From an uncultured Bacilli bacterium (GTDB taxonomy: Bacteria; Bacillota_I; Bacilli_A; RF39; UBA660), in contig CAKOLG010000027.1 of NCBI GenBank assembly GCA_934096175.1, positions 1 to 16,576 of the forward strand: a stretch of DNA of 16,576 nt, in the 5' to 3' direction. Within the stretch, counting starts at the first letter, position 1. Every line of letters starts with the position of its first letter. The position numbers and the translations under genes were made by a program. The notes under the pieces were generated by a model, which was given only the letters and a program-made list of their open reading frames with translations, was not told the origin of the DNA and ran no database searches. This document shows, piece after piece, positions 8,198-15,115 of the stretch.

Positions 8198-8226
8198 TTG
8201 ACTTATATAAATTAATTAGATATAAT
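8198..8226 (+). promoter_or_regulatory. Consensus sigma-70/SigA promoter before the 740-aa protein gene
   Basis: TTGACT (8198-8203), a 17-nt spacer, and TATAAT (8221-8226). This is the best -35/-10 pair in the window. Transcription should begin about 8233, leaving a leader of roughly 14 nt that holds only the AGGTGA site. That excludes the in-frame GTG at 8238 as a start. Confidence 0.85.
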
Positions 8227-8246
8227 TATAAAATGAGGTGACTTAT

Positions 8247-10469
8247 ATGGCAAACGAAAAAGCAAAAGAACATTTTGGCGCAAAAAAAACAGAAAAGAAA
8301 TATGAAAGACTATTAAACAATTTATTAGAAATATATGGTAGTATTGATGAAATTATGGCTGAATTCGACGAAATAAAAAGTATGGGACTTGTTCAAGAAC
8401 AAGATGAACTATACTGGAATAATTTCTACGAATATTTAGCAAACAATAAAAAAGCAGTAAATATTGAACCAGATGATGATTTTAAAGAAATATGTGTTTT
8501 ATATGCTCAAATAGAAAAGAATTTAAATATAATTGAAGAAACAATTCCAACTGAAAGTATCATTGGACATACAGAATTTTTAGATTTCCTTGAAAGCCTA
8601 AGCTTAGATGAACTAGAAACAAAAACATTTAAGCTTCAAAGCGTTGCTGAAAGAAACAACGATTTAATAAATAAATTGTTATTAAAAGAGCAACAATATC
8701 AAGCAGCTCATCCCGAACACATCGCCGAATTAAAAGCTATTCGTGATAAAAAACTTCAAAAAACTAAAAATAGTAGCCAACGAACTTTAGAAGAATCTAC
8801 AAAACTATATTGTGACATTTACAAAAACGTTTGCCAAGCTTTAGCTGTTAAAATCCAAATATTAAACACTAAAATTAGCACTGCCAAATCAGCAGAAGAA
8901 AGAAACACTAGCCTAAATCAAGCCCGTCAGTGCACACAGGCTCTAAGATTAGCTGCAGTATATTATAAACTAGATTTACAAAATAAAGCATTAAGTGATA
9001 GCTTAAAAGATCCAAAAGTAGTTGCAACTTACGTAAATGGTTTTACTAAAACTCAAGAAGAATTAGATAAGAAATTCTATGAACAACTACAAAGAAACAA
9101 CGCTCAACAAGAAAGCGTTCAAAATGAAGTAGCAAAAGAAACTGTACAAAATAATCCAGAAAAACAACAAGAATCTGCCAAAAATGTCGAAGAATACCCA
9201 CAAGAAAAAGCTCCAAATGATACTAGCGATATTATTGAGCCAGTTTCTAACGCTATCGAAAATGATAATATAAAAGAAAAAGAGCCACTAAATGAACCTG
9301 TAATAAATCCAGCAATGGCAACTGCTCAAGATTTAGCAAAAACAGACGTTACAAAGAACATTAATACGGAAACAGTGCCTACTTCATCAGAACCTAATAA
9401 AGAAAATAGTCAGCCAACAAATAATGAATATACAGAGTCAAAAGAACCAGAATATCAAAAAAATTTAATTATATATATCAACATGTTAAAACAATTAAAT
9501 ATTAATTACACCAAAATTAATAACATTGTTAATGCAGAAAATGCTCTATTAATAGCTTCTACCGATGAATACATTAAAAACATTTGTAAATTAGAAAAAG
9601 AAGCAGAACCATTATTTAAAATAGAAAATGAAATCAAAACAAGAATGAATCAACTAGAATATGAAACTCTTATGAAAACAGGTTTAATTCTTGGAATATC
9701 TCAAGAAGTTCAAAAAATTCCAAAAGTTGAATTGGAACACATTGAAGATTTTGAAACTTTTGTTAGCTATCATAACGCAATAATCAATGAATGTTACACT
9801 AGAATTAAAGCAATTAATAAAAAAATAAAAGAAAACGAAACTGTTGATTTAAGTGAACGCGAAAATTTAATTGCAATTGTTAATATTGAAAATACTATTA
9901 TCAGTCGCATGGCAGTTGCTTATAAAACTGCAAATCCATCATTTAACTTATTAAAATTTGTTCAAGCCCAAAGAGAAAACAGAAAAAATATGACTAAGGG
10001 AAACACTGTTAGTAAAAATGAACAAGCAGAAAATAAAATGCCAGAACAAGGCTACGAAAAAGAAGTTAAATTTACAGTTAGATTAGGCAAATTAAACTTT
10101 AGTTCTCAACCACAACAAATAAATTATCAACAAAATAAAATATCTGAAAGTACCCAATTTGTTATTAGCATTATCAAACATAGTATAAGAATTGAGTACA
10201 AAAAAGAATTAGTTGAAAAATTACGTCAATTACAAGCTAAAATAGATATAACAGTTCAAAGAAATGGTAAAAAAGAAACAATTAAAAACGAAGTATTGAG
10301 CAGTAATTCTGAAAAAATATATCAAATAATTGACAATCCAGAAGAAATAGAAGCAGCTCATATTACAATAAGTGATGACAACAATCAAGTCATTTCTGAT
10401 TATGACTTAATGCAACAAGATAAATTTAGAGATAAAGTAAATGAAATAAAATCATCAATGCATAGATAA
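8247..10469 (+). CDS. Large cytosolic helical / coiled-coil protein of unknown function
   Basis: A 740-residue protein with no recognised family. There is no signal peptide or membrane segment. Residues 1 to about 280 are charged and helical, with heptad-like stretches such as LLLKEQQYQAAHPEHIAELK. About 285-410 is a low-complexity linker rich in Gln, Asn, Glu and Pro. About 415-565 is a second helical block, and about 635-740 is a terminal domain with probable strands (EVKFTVRLGKLNF, AKIDITVQRNGK, EAAHITISDDNN). Residues 188-241 and 508-560 resemble each other, suggesting an internal duplication. The start is ATG 8247, with GAGGTGA ending 5 nt upstream; the GTG at 8238 is part of that site. 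It has a strong promoter and its own terminator. It looks structural or scaffold-like by composition, but that is inference. Confidence 0.85.
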   Translation: MANEKAKEHFGAKKTEKKYERLLNNLLEIYGSIDEIMAEFDEIKSMGLVQEQDELYWNNFYEYLANNKKAVNIEPDDDFKEICVLYAQIEKNLNIIEETIPTESIIGHTEFLDFLESLSLDELETKTFKLQSVAERNNDLINKLLLKEQQYQAAHPEHIAELKAIRDKKLQKTKNSSQRTLEESTKLYCDIYKNVCQALAVKIQILNTKISTAKSAEERNTSLNQARQCTQALRLAAVYYKLDLQNKALSDSLKDPKVVATYVNGFTKTQEELDKKFYEQLQRNNAQQESVQNEVAKETVQNNPEKQQESAKNVEEYPQEKAPNDTSDIIEPVSNAIENDNIKEKEPLNEPVINPAMATAQDLAKTDVTKNINTETVPTSSEPNKENSQPTNNEYTESKEPEYQKNLIIYINMLKQLNINYTKINNIVNAENALLIASTDEYIKNICKLEKEAEPLFKIENEIKTRMNQLEYETLMKTGLILGISQEVQKIPKVELEHIEDFETFVSYHNAIINECYTRIKAINKKIKENETVDLSERENLIAIVNIENTIISRMAVAYKTANPSFNLLKFVQAQRENRKNMTKGNTVSKNEQAENKMPEQGYEKEVKFTVRLGKLNFSSQPQQINYQQNKISESTQFVISIIKHSIRIEYKKELVEKLRQLQAKIDITVQRNGKKETIKNEVLSSNSEKIYQIIDNPEEIEAAHITISDDNNQVISDYDLMQQDKFRDKVNEIKSSMHR

Positions 10470-10493
10470 GCACTTAAAAAATAAGTGCTTTTT
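10468..10493 (+). terminator. Intrinsic terminator after the 740-aa protein gene
   Basis: A 9-bp perfect stem, AAGCACTTA (10468-10476) with TAAGTGCTT (10482-10490), has an A5 loop and ends in TTTTT. The left arm overlaps the stop codon. Confidence 0.9.
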
Positions 10494-10495
10494 CC

Positions 10496-10524
10496 TTGCC
10501 AAAATCATAAAAAAATAGTATATT
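10496..10524 (+). promoter_or_regulatory. SigA-type promoter of the Ig-like membrane protein gene
   Basis: TTGCCA (10496-10501), a 17-nt spacer and TATATT (10519-10524) each match consensus at five of six positions. It starts only 3 nt after the preceding terminator, so the gene is transcribed independently. Confidence 0.7.
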
Positions 10525-10571
10525 TTTAATAGTAGGGGACTTATAAAAAGAATAAAAGGAGTTGCAAATTT

Positions 10572-11795
10572 ATGAATAAAAAAGCAGCAGAAAAAAATAT
10601 TGTTGAAAATCAAACTCCTAATAATAACTTGGAAACTATCATGCCATCAATGATTGATAACGAAGAAATGATTGAAAACGAAAAGCCTCAAGATTTATCA
10701 TCTATTATTCCTCAGTATCAAAAGATAGAACAAGGGTCAAACGAAGTAGCTTTAGAAAGTAAAGAAACTACCTTAAAAGCAGATGGTAGCGTAATAATTG
10801 GCAATTTTAGTGAAAATGGTTCAAATGTTATTACCGATGCTCAATTACCAGAAGCAATTGATATAGAAGAACGAAAAGCTGAACTAGCAAAAAATAAAAA
10901 AAATAAGAAAAAAGAATTTAACAAAAAAAAGAAAAAAAGTTCAAAATCACAAAATCTTATATCCCTAACATCAATAATTGTAATAATAGGATTAGTTGCT
11001 TTTTACTTTTATTATAAAGCAGTTCCTAAAGACAGTGATTTTCAACCACTACATGTATATGTTGAGTTAGGTGAAAAATTGCCGATTAGAATGAATCAAT
11101 ATGTTAAACCTGGCATTGGAACAAATATCGATGAAATGGCTTATAGTCTTGATACATCTTCTGTTATTTTAGATAAAATAGGTGATTACGAGTTTACAAT
11201 TACACACAATAATATTGCCAAAAAGGGAATAATTACAATCCAAGATAAAACTGCTCCTGAGTTAGAAGTTCGTGATGTAATTATTGAACAAGGTACGACT
11301 TTTGACGCTAGTATGTTTGTTACTTACTGTAATGATTACAGTGGTTGTAATTACTCATTTGAAGAATTAAATACTCAAAATAAATATACTGAACCCGGAA
11401 CCCATATTGTTTATGTAGTCGCTGAAGATGCCTTTAATAATAAAACTGTTAAACAAGCAAATCTTATAATTTTAAATAAAGGTTCACAAAAAACATTCAC
11501 TAAATTTGAAATTGATTCAAACAATTATCGTACTATTTCTTACCGTTATGACTTGATATTTATATCTTCTCAAACAAGCTTACTACTTTATGAAGGAACA
11601 CAAACTATTATCTACACATATAGCTCAGAAGATGCATATAATAGTGCACGAAATATTTACAATGGAGAAATAAATTATACTTGTGATGACAATGCTAAAA
11701 CAATAACTTATGTTCATGCCGTAACAGATTTATTTGATACTTATGAAAACGTTTTAGATAAACTTGCGAGTGATGGATATGAAGAAATAAAATAA
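10572..11795 (+). CDS. Single-pass membrane protein with extracellular Ig-like (DUF5011-type) domain
   Basis: A 407-residue protein. Residues 1 to about 105 are acidic and probably disordered. About 107-125 is a very basic Lys-rich stretch, followed by one transmembrane helix (about 129-149, LISLTSIIVIIGLVAFYFYY). By the positive-inside rule the N-terminus is cytosolic and the C-terminal 255 residues are outside. The outer part has an N-terminal beta region (PLHVYVELGEKL, ITHNNIAKKGIITI) and then an Ig-like module at about 225-300 (DKTAPELEVRD, PGTHIVYVVAEDAFNN), typical of DUF5011-type domains. An unassigned C-terminal alpha/beta domain ends at EEIK. Two Cys in YCNDYSGC could form a disulfide. 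AAAGGAG lies 10 nt before the ATG, slightly far. Function is unknown; an envelope or signalling role is inferred from topology. Confidence 0.82.
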   Translation: MNKKAAEKNIVENQTPNNNLETIMPSMIDNEEMIENEKPQDLSSIIPQYQKIEQGSNEVALESKETTLKADGSVIIGNFSENGSNVITDAQLPEAIDIEERKAELAKNKKNKKKEFNKKKKKSSKSQNLISLTSIIVIIGLVAFYFYYKAVPKDSDFQPLHVYVELGEKLPIRMNQYVKPGIGTNIDEMAYSLDTSSVILDKIGDYEFTITHNNIAKKGIITIQDKTAPELEVRDVIIEQGTTFDASMFVTYCNDYSGCNYSFEELNTQNKYTEPGTHIVYVVAEDAFNNKTVKQANLIILNKGSQKTFTKFEIDSNNYRTISYRYDLIFISSQTSLLLYEGTQTIIYTYSSEDAYNSARNIYNGEINYTCDDNAKTITYVHAVTDLFDTYENVLDKLASDGYEEIK

Positions 11796-11818
11796 AATAA
11801 AATTTATTTCTTTTTTTT
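11782..11818 (+). terminator. Intrinsic terminator of the Ig-like membrane protein gene
   Basis: AAGAAATAAA (11782-11791) pairs with TTTATTTCTT (11803-11812), followed by a run of T to 11818. The stem is AU-rich and weak, and overlaps the stop codon, but the T-run is long. Confidence 0.6.
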
Positions 11819-11822
11819 GCAA

Positions 11823-11848
11823 TAAAAAAGTCCAAATAATTGGACTTT
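11823..11848 (-). terminator. Intrinsic terminator of the DUF1292 gene
   Basis: A 9-bp perfect stem (AAAGTCCAA 11827-11835, TTGGACTTT 11840-11848) has a 4-nt loop. On the minus strand it is followed by U residues from the A-run at 11824-11829. It overlaps the stop codon of the minus-strand gene. Confidence 0.85.
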
Positions 11849-12098
11849 AAGAAACCATCTTCTTTATAAAAACAGCAATTTTTTCTTTATCAATTGGATT
11901 ATTTATATCTAATAATTTATCATAACCTTCTTCATCTTTAACAACGTAAGAAGCCAAAATATCAACTGTTCCATTTTTATTATCAATTGAATATATAGCA
12001 TAATCTTTATTATCAATATTTACTACAGACAAAAGTTCAGCATCCATAACTTCCCCAGTTTCAATTTGAACCTGAAATTTTTGATTTATATCATCCAC
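11847..12098 (-). CDS. DUF1292 family protein
   Basis: A small acidic cytosolic protein of 83 residues with the DUF1292 (UPF0473/YrzB-like) pattern, including the segments YAIYSIDN and YVVKDEEGYDKL. Members of this family are common in Firmicutes and have no established function. The start is a GTG at 12098; the nearby ATG is out of frame. It is supported by GGAGGG 7 nt upstream. In many Firmicutes such genes sit by yrrK/yrzL, but here it is alone, with its own extended -10 promoter and terminator. Confidence 0.8.
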   Translation of the reverse strand: MDDINQKFQVQIETGEVMDAELLSVVNIDNKDYAIYSIDNKNGTVDILASYVVKDEEGYDKLLDINNPIDKEKIAVFIKKMVS

Positions 12099-12127
12099 TT
12101 ATAATCCCTCCAAATCCTTATGAAAAC

Positions 12128-12136
12128 ATTATAACA
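12128..12136 (-). promoter_or_regulatory. Extended -10 promoter of the DUF1292 gene
   Basis: On the minus strand TGTTATAAT matches TGn-TATAAT exactly, 29 nt before the GTG start. No good -35 is visible. Confidence 0.65.
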
Positions 12137-12271
12137 TACTTCAAAAAAGATATCTATAATACTAACTTATACTAAGACAGTAAATTTAATTTAAAAAAAT
12201 ACAATAAGATTTAAACTTTTAACCTTTACTAATTTTTTTTAAAAGAATAAGTTATAGAGAGGAGGAAAAAT

Positions 12272-12706
12272 ATGAATAATAGACTATTACAAGAAGCTAG
12301 ATGCAAAGTAGAAAAATATCAAAAAAACCATCCAACCAGCGGATGTTGTTGTGCTGCTTCGCAATCTGGATCTAGTGTAACAGGCCCAACAGGGCCACAA
12401 GGTCCAACAGGACCAACCGGTCCACAAGGAATTCAGGGAATTCAAGGTGTCCAAGGTATTCAAGGATTGATAGGTCCAACCGGTCCACAAGGAGTTCAAG
12501 GAAACCAAGGAACCCAAGGCCCAACAGGAGCAGCGGGAGCTACAGGAGCAACAGGACCAACAGGAGCAACAGGACCAACAGGAGCAGCAGGAGCAACAGG
12601 ACCAACAGGACCAATCGGAGCAACAGGAGCAACAGGACCAACCGGAGCAACGGGAGCAACAGGAGCCACAGGTGCAACCGGTCCAACAGGAGCTACTGCT
12701 TCATAA
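12272..12706 (+). CDS. Collagen-like GXY-repeat protein with Cys-rich N-terminus
   Basis: A 144-residue protein. Residues 1-37 are a charged leader with C11 and a CCC cluster at 25-27. Residues 38-142 are 35 uninterrupted Gly-X-Y triplets (mostly GPT, GAT, GIQ and GPQ), followed only by Ala-Ser. The repeats should form a collagen triple helix. Thr at the Y position is typical of bacterial BclA-like collagens, where it is often glycosylated. No charged residue occurs after residue 37. There is no BclA-type C-terminal trimerisation domain, LPxTG, or classical signal peptide; the leader is hydrophilic. The CCC cluster could cross-link the trimer or anchor it, by inference. AGAGGAGG lies 7 nt before the ATG. 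Local GC is higher than in neighbouring genes because of the triplet codons. Exosporium or surface location is possible but unproven. Confidence 0.9.
   Translation: MNNRLLQEARCKVEKYQKNHPTSGCCCAASQSGSSVTGPTGPQGPTGPTGPQGIQGIQGVQGIQGLIGPTGPQGVQGNQGTQGPTGAAGATGATGPTGATGPTGAAGATGPTGPIGATGATGPTGATGATGATGATGPTGATAS
12383..12697 (+). repeat. Collagen-type GGN-NNN-NNN tandem coding repeat
   Basis: Thirty-five 9-bp units encode Gly-X-Y without interruption. The right half is dominated by GGA-GCA-ACA and GGA-CCA-ACA units close enough to identical to allow slippage, so copy number may vary between strains. Confidence 0.9.
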
Positions 12707-12757
12707 AATGATTTCTTCTAATTAAATATAGATAATAATTCAATTATACTCCCATAC

Positions 12758-12786
12758 AAAAAAAAGACTGTATGAATAATTACAGT
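12758..12786 (-). terminator. Intrinsic terminator of the CxxC/PHP unit
   Basis: On the minus strand ACTGTA and TACAGT (12781-12786 and 12767-12772) form a 6-bp stem with an 8-nt loop, followed by a run of U from A8 at 12758-12765. It lies just after the PHP gene stop. No plus-strand terminator for the collagen-like gene is evident here. Confidence 0.75.
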
Positions 12787-12797
12787 TATTAAAGAAT

Positions 12798-13700
12798 TTA
12801 TTTAGTACTTAAATTATCTAATACTTGATTAATATAGTCATCAGTCAAATTTAAATTTTCATTAACAAGTCCAATTAATGGAGAAAACCCATCATCATAA
12901 TGAAAGTCTGAACCAACAGTTGTAAATAAATTATGTTTTTTAGCAAATGTAGTCCATTTTTCAGTATCATCAATTTTTTTATTATTATCACTTCTATGAA
13001 TATAAATGTAATTGGCTTCAATACCATCAGCTTTCATTTCATTAACCAAATTTAAGACATCATCTTCCGTTATACCATCTTCATATGAATAAGCAACAGG
13101 ATGAGCTAAGACTACTTTTCCTCCAGCTGCTCTTATCATTTCAGCAGCTAAAGAAGGCGTAGCAGTTTCTTTTTTTACATAAGCTGGACAGCCTTCATTC
13201 ATTATTGCTTCTATATATTCTCCTCGACTTGGAATGTAACCAAAAGTATCTTCTAAAATCTTTTGATTTTGCGGATTATCAACAACATTTGAAGCTATAT
13301 GTGCTTTTGTAACAGCATCAATTTTATCTAAACTTTCTACATCAATTGCATAACCTAATTCACTTATTTTTTTTGCTACATTATGTAAATAATCATGTCG
13401 AGCATTTCTCAACTTAAATAAATTTTTTCTAAATTCTTCATTATTTAAATCTATATTATAACCCAGAACGTGAATTCCGCATTTTTTAGCTTTTGTAGAT
13501 ATTTCGACAGCTGGTATAATTTTAATGTTTTTTTCATTAGCATAATTAAATAATTCATCATTATATGCTTCAATAGTATCATGATCTGCTATTGCTATTA
13601 CTGAAACTTTATTTTTAACAGCCTCATCTATAACTTCCTTTGGACTTAATTTTCCATCTGATTTGTTTGTATGAATATGTAAATCTATTTTTCTCTCCAT
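12798..13700 (-). CDS. PHP-domain phosphoesterase (TrpH/nucleotidase-like)
   Basis: A 300-residue PHP-superfamily metal-dependent phosphoesterase, close to the usual length for TrpH-like 3',5'-nucleotide phosphatases or 5'-3' exonucleases. Metal-binding positions are visible: H8 and H10 (DLHIHTNKSDG), D39/H40 (ADHDT), E66 (AVEIST), H77 (HVLGY), then AHPVAY and GSDFH towards the C-terminus. A roughly 110-residue insertion between HVLGY and AHPVAY is normal for this group. It acts in the cytosol on a nucleotide or RNA end, and the exact substrate is not predictable. The ATG is preceded by AGGGTGG 4 nt upstream. The start lies 16 nt inside the end of the CxxC protein gene, so the two are co-translated. 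A terminator follows. Confidence 0.9.
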   Translation of the reverse strand: MERKIDLHIHTNKSDGKLSPKEVIDEAVKNKVSVIAIADHDTIEAYNDELFNYANEKNIKIIPAVEISTKAKKCGIHVLGYNIDLNNEEFRKNLFKLRNARHDYLHNVAKKISELGYAIDVESLDKIDAVTKAHIASNVVDNPQNQKILEDTFGYIPSRGEYIEAIMNEGCPAYVKKETATPSLAAEMIRAAGGKVVLAHPVAYSYEDGITEDDVLNLVNEMKADGIEANYIYIHRSDNNKKIDDTEKWTTFAKKHNLFTTVGSDFHYDDGFSPLIGLVNENLNLTDDYINQVLDNLSTK

Positions 13701-14647
13701 TTTTCCACCCTTGCATCAAATATTTTTCTTAAAGTTTTGCATTCAAACCTTCTTCTAGCTGCATCGGTTGCAGCTGCGTAAAGAAACTTAAATAGCTCAT
13801 CGTTAGTAAAATCACTAGCAATTTTTTTTCTACTATCTACTAACGCTTTCATTATATCACAATCACAATTAAATGGAGTAAATGACGCCAAATAATCAAA
13901 AATAAAATTATAAGCTTCATCATCATATTGCCATTTTTTTCTATATGATTGAGGATGGATTGGTAAGTAAGGAGCATTTTTGCTAATTGATTCCGTCAAT
14001 GTTTTAGGAACAGCTACTATTAAATCAATAAGTGTTTCTTTATCAATTATATGGGCATCAATTGGTAAACTTTTATTTGGCATAATACCATTTTTTATAT
14101 CCTCACTAATAGATATCATATCTTGCATCGTCTTAATAGGATCTGTATCTGATGGATACAAATCAAAAGAGTCAAATAATTTTATCATTTCATCCTTTGT
14201 TTGTTCAACATTATTTTTTCCAGAAACAATCCACATATCTATATCTGGTAATCTATTAATGATTTTTCGAGGCTTTAATTCATTATCAATTTTTGGACAA
14301 GGTTTACAGATTTGTTTCAAGTCAGGTAAAGTTTCGCCTCGTTCTTCTAAGCATTTTGCACATAACCATATTATTTCATTACTTTCTTTTATTTTTTCTA
14401 ACAATTGTTTATTATATCTTAACTGTTCTTTTATAATCGGCAATTTACCCTCTAAATTTGAATTGAGTGCATAAAAAGGGTATCCTGTACCAAATGTACC
14501 GTTATTATAAGTAACATATTTAGCCATAATGTTAAATTTTTTAATATTCTCTAATATATATAATCTTTTTAAAGATGAATTATTAAGTTCAAATATTGTC
14601 GATGCTTCTACAGCTTTTTGACAATAATCCATTGAAAATTTTTGCAT
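13685..14647 (-). CDS. Unrecognised protein with CxxC...CxxC zinc-ribbon-like motif
   Basis: A 320-residue protein I cannot assign. It is soluble, with no signal peptide or membrane segment. Residues 96-117 hold CAKC and CKPC separated by 14 residues, a layout typical of a zinc knuckle. Shortly after, LPDIDMWIV (133-141) resembles the DxD strand of nucleotidyltransferases and IDAHIID could supply a third carboxylate, but the upstream GS motif of that superfamily is missing, so this is only a suggestion. The C-terminal 90 residues are helical and end in a basic stretch (RRRFECKTLRKIF). I place the start at ATG 14647, 5 nt after GGAGG. The longer reading from 14707 would begin upstream of the promoter. 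It ends in TAG, the only non-TAA stop here, and overlaps the PHP gene by 16 nt. Confidence 0.8.
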   Translation of the reverse strand: MQKFSMDYCQKAVEASTIFELNNSSLKRLYILENIKKFNIMAKYVTYNNGTFGTGYPFYALNSNLEGKLPIIKEQLRYNKQLLEKIKESNEIIWLCAKCLEERGETLPDLKQICKPCPKIDNELKPRKIINRLPDIDMWIVSGKNNVEQTKDEMIKLFDSFDLYPSDTDPIKTMQDMISISEDIKNGIMPNKSLPIDAHIIDKETLIDLIVAVPKTLTESISKNAPYLPIHPQSYRKKWQYDDEAYNFIFDYLASFTPFNCDCDIMKALVDSRKKIASDFTNDELFKFLYAAATDAARRRFECKTLRKIFDARVEKWREK

Positions 14648-14671
14648 ATTCCCCTCCATAAAACAAGCGTT

Positions 14672-14700
14672 ATAATAACATTTTTTTATAAATATATCAA
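14672..14700 (-). promoter_or_regulatory. Promoter of the CxxC/PHP unit
   Basis: Minus-strand TTGATA (14700-14695), a 17-nt spacer ending in TGT, and TATTAT (14677-14672). Both hexamers match consensus at five of six positions. Transcription should start near 14665, which supports translation from ATG 14647. Confidence 0.8.
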
Positions 14701-14870
14701 CACACATATTACTTTTATAAAAAAAATTAAATATTTATTGATATTTTCAAAGTTGATTAAATAATTTATAATTCATTTTCAACCATGATATTTATTATTT
14801 TTAATAATATAACTAATATTGTAGTATCTTCTTTACATATATTAATATTATTAAAATATAAAATAAATTA

Positions 14871-14886
14871 AGAGGTGACATATATA
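14871..14886 (+). promoter_or_regulatory. Ribosome binding site leading to a second AUA start codon
   Basis: AGAGGTGA (14871-14878), five bases (CATAT), then ATA at 14884-14886. The geometry matches the 740-aa gene exactly (GAGGTGA, CTTAT, ATG at 8247). The in-frame GTG at 14875 lies within the ribosome binding site and cannot be the start. Confidence 0.6.
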
Positions 14887-15057
14887 AATAAGAGTAAAAA
14901 AATTAATTATATATATACAGAAAAATTTAAAACATTCAAAGAAAATATAACTAAAAGTGAATTAAAAGATATCTTTAATAGGAAATTTTATAAGACAATC
15001 ATGAAAATAGAAAAAACATCTGTTGGGGGCTATCAAAATGAAAGTAGCGCGTTATAA
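14884..15057 (+). CDS. Small basic protein upstream of the serine recombinase, apparent AUA start
   Basis: A frame of 57 codons that I do not recognise. The product is basic and probably helical (KSKKINYIYTEKFKTFKEN, TKSELKDIFNRKFYK), ending in GGYQNESSAL. It shares orientation with the recombinase 50 nt downstream, and small genes of this kind are often found just before large serine recombinases, so it may belong to the same mobile element. Its only well-placed start is ATA at 14884, behind an AGGTGA site. The next ATG (15001) has no ribosome binding site and would leave 18 residues. It may be a poorly translated gene, a decayed one, or a genuine AUA-initiated gene. Confidence 0.5.
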   Translation: MNKSKKINYIYTEKFKTFKENITKSELKDIFNRKFYKTIMKIEKTSVGGYQNESSAL

Positions 15058-15115
15058 TTCGTTTAAAAAAGCTTTATTACGAATAAAAATAAGGGAGACG
15101 TATTTTTATGAGTGA
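15038..15115 (+). CDS. Possible 25-codon peptide overlapping the recombinase start
   Basis: An ATG at 15038, 8 nt after a GGGGG run, opens 25 codons that end in TGA at 15113-15115, 8 nt inside the recombinase gene. It begins MKVARY, which looks like the first strand of a serine recombinase (often MKVAxYxRxS) but diverges at once. It could be a leader peptide for coupling, a remnant of another recombinase, or chance. Confidence 0.3.
   Translation: MKVARYNSFKKALLRIKIRETYFYE

Noticed and set aside
12287..12517. Minus-strand frame opposite the collagen-like gene
   Set aside because: It is the mirror of the GXY repeat and has no ribosome binding site.
12383..12697. CRISPR-like or satellite repeat
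   Set aside because: Period is 9 bp in frame with Gly-X-Y coding; no spacers.
13980..14474. Plus-strand 164-codon frame
   Set aside because: Antisense to the CxxC protein gene, no ribosome binding site, hydrophobic junk composition.
14701..14870. Promoter for the recombinase unit (TTGTAG ... TAATAT)
   Set aside because: Four of six matches at each box in extremely AT-rich DNA is not distinguishable from chance.
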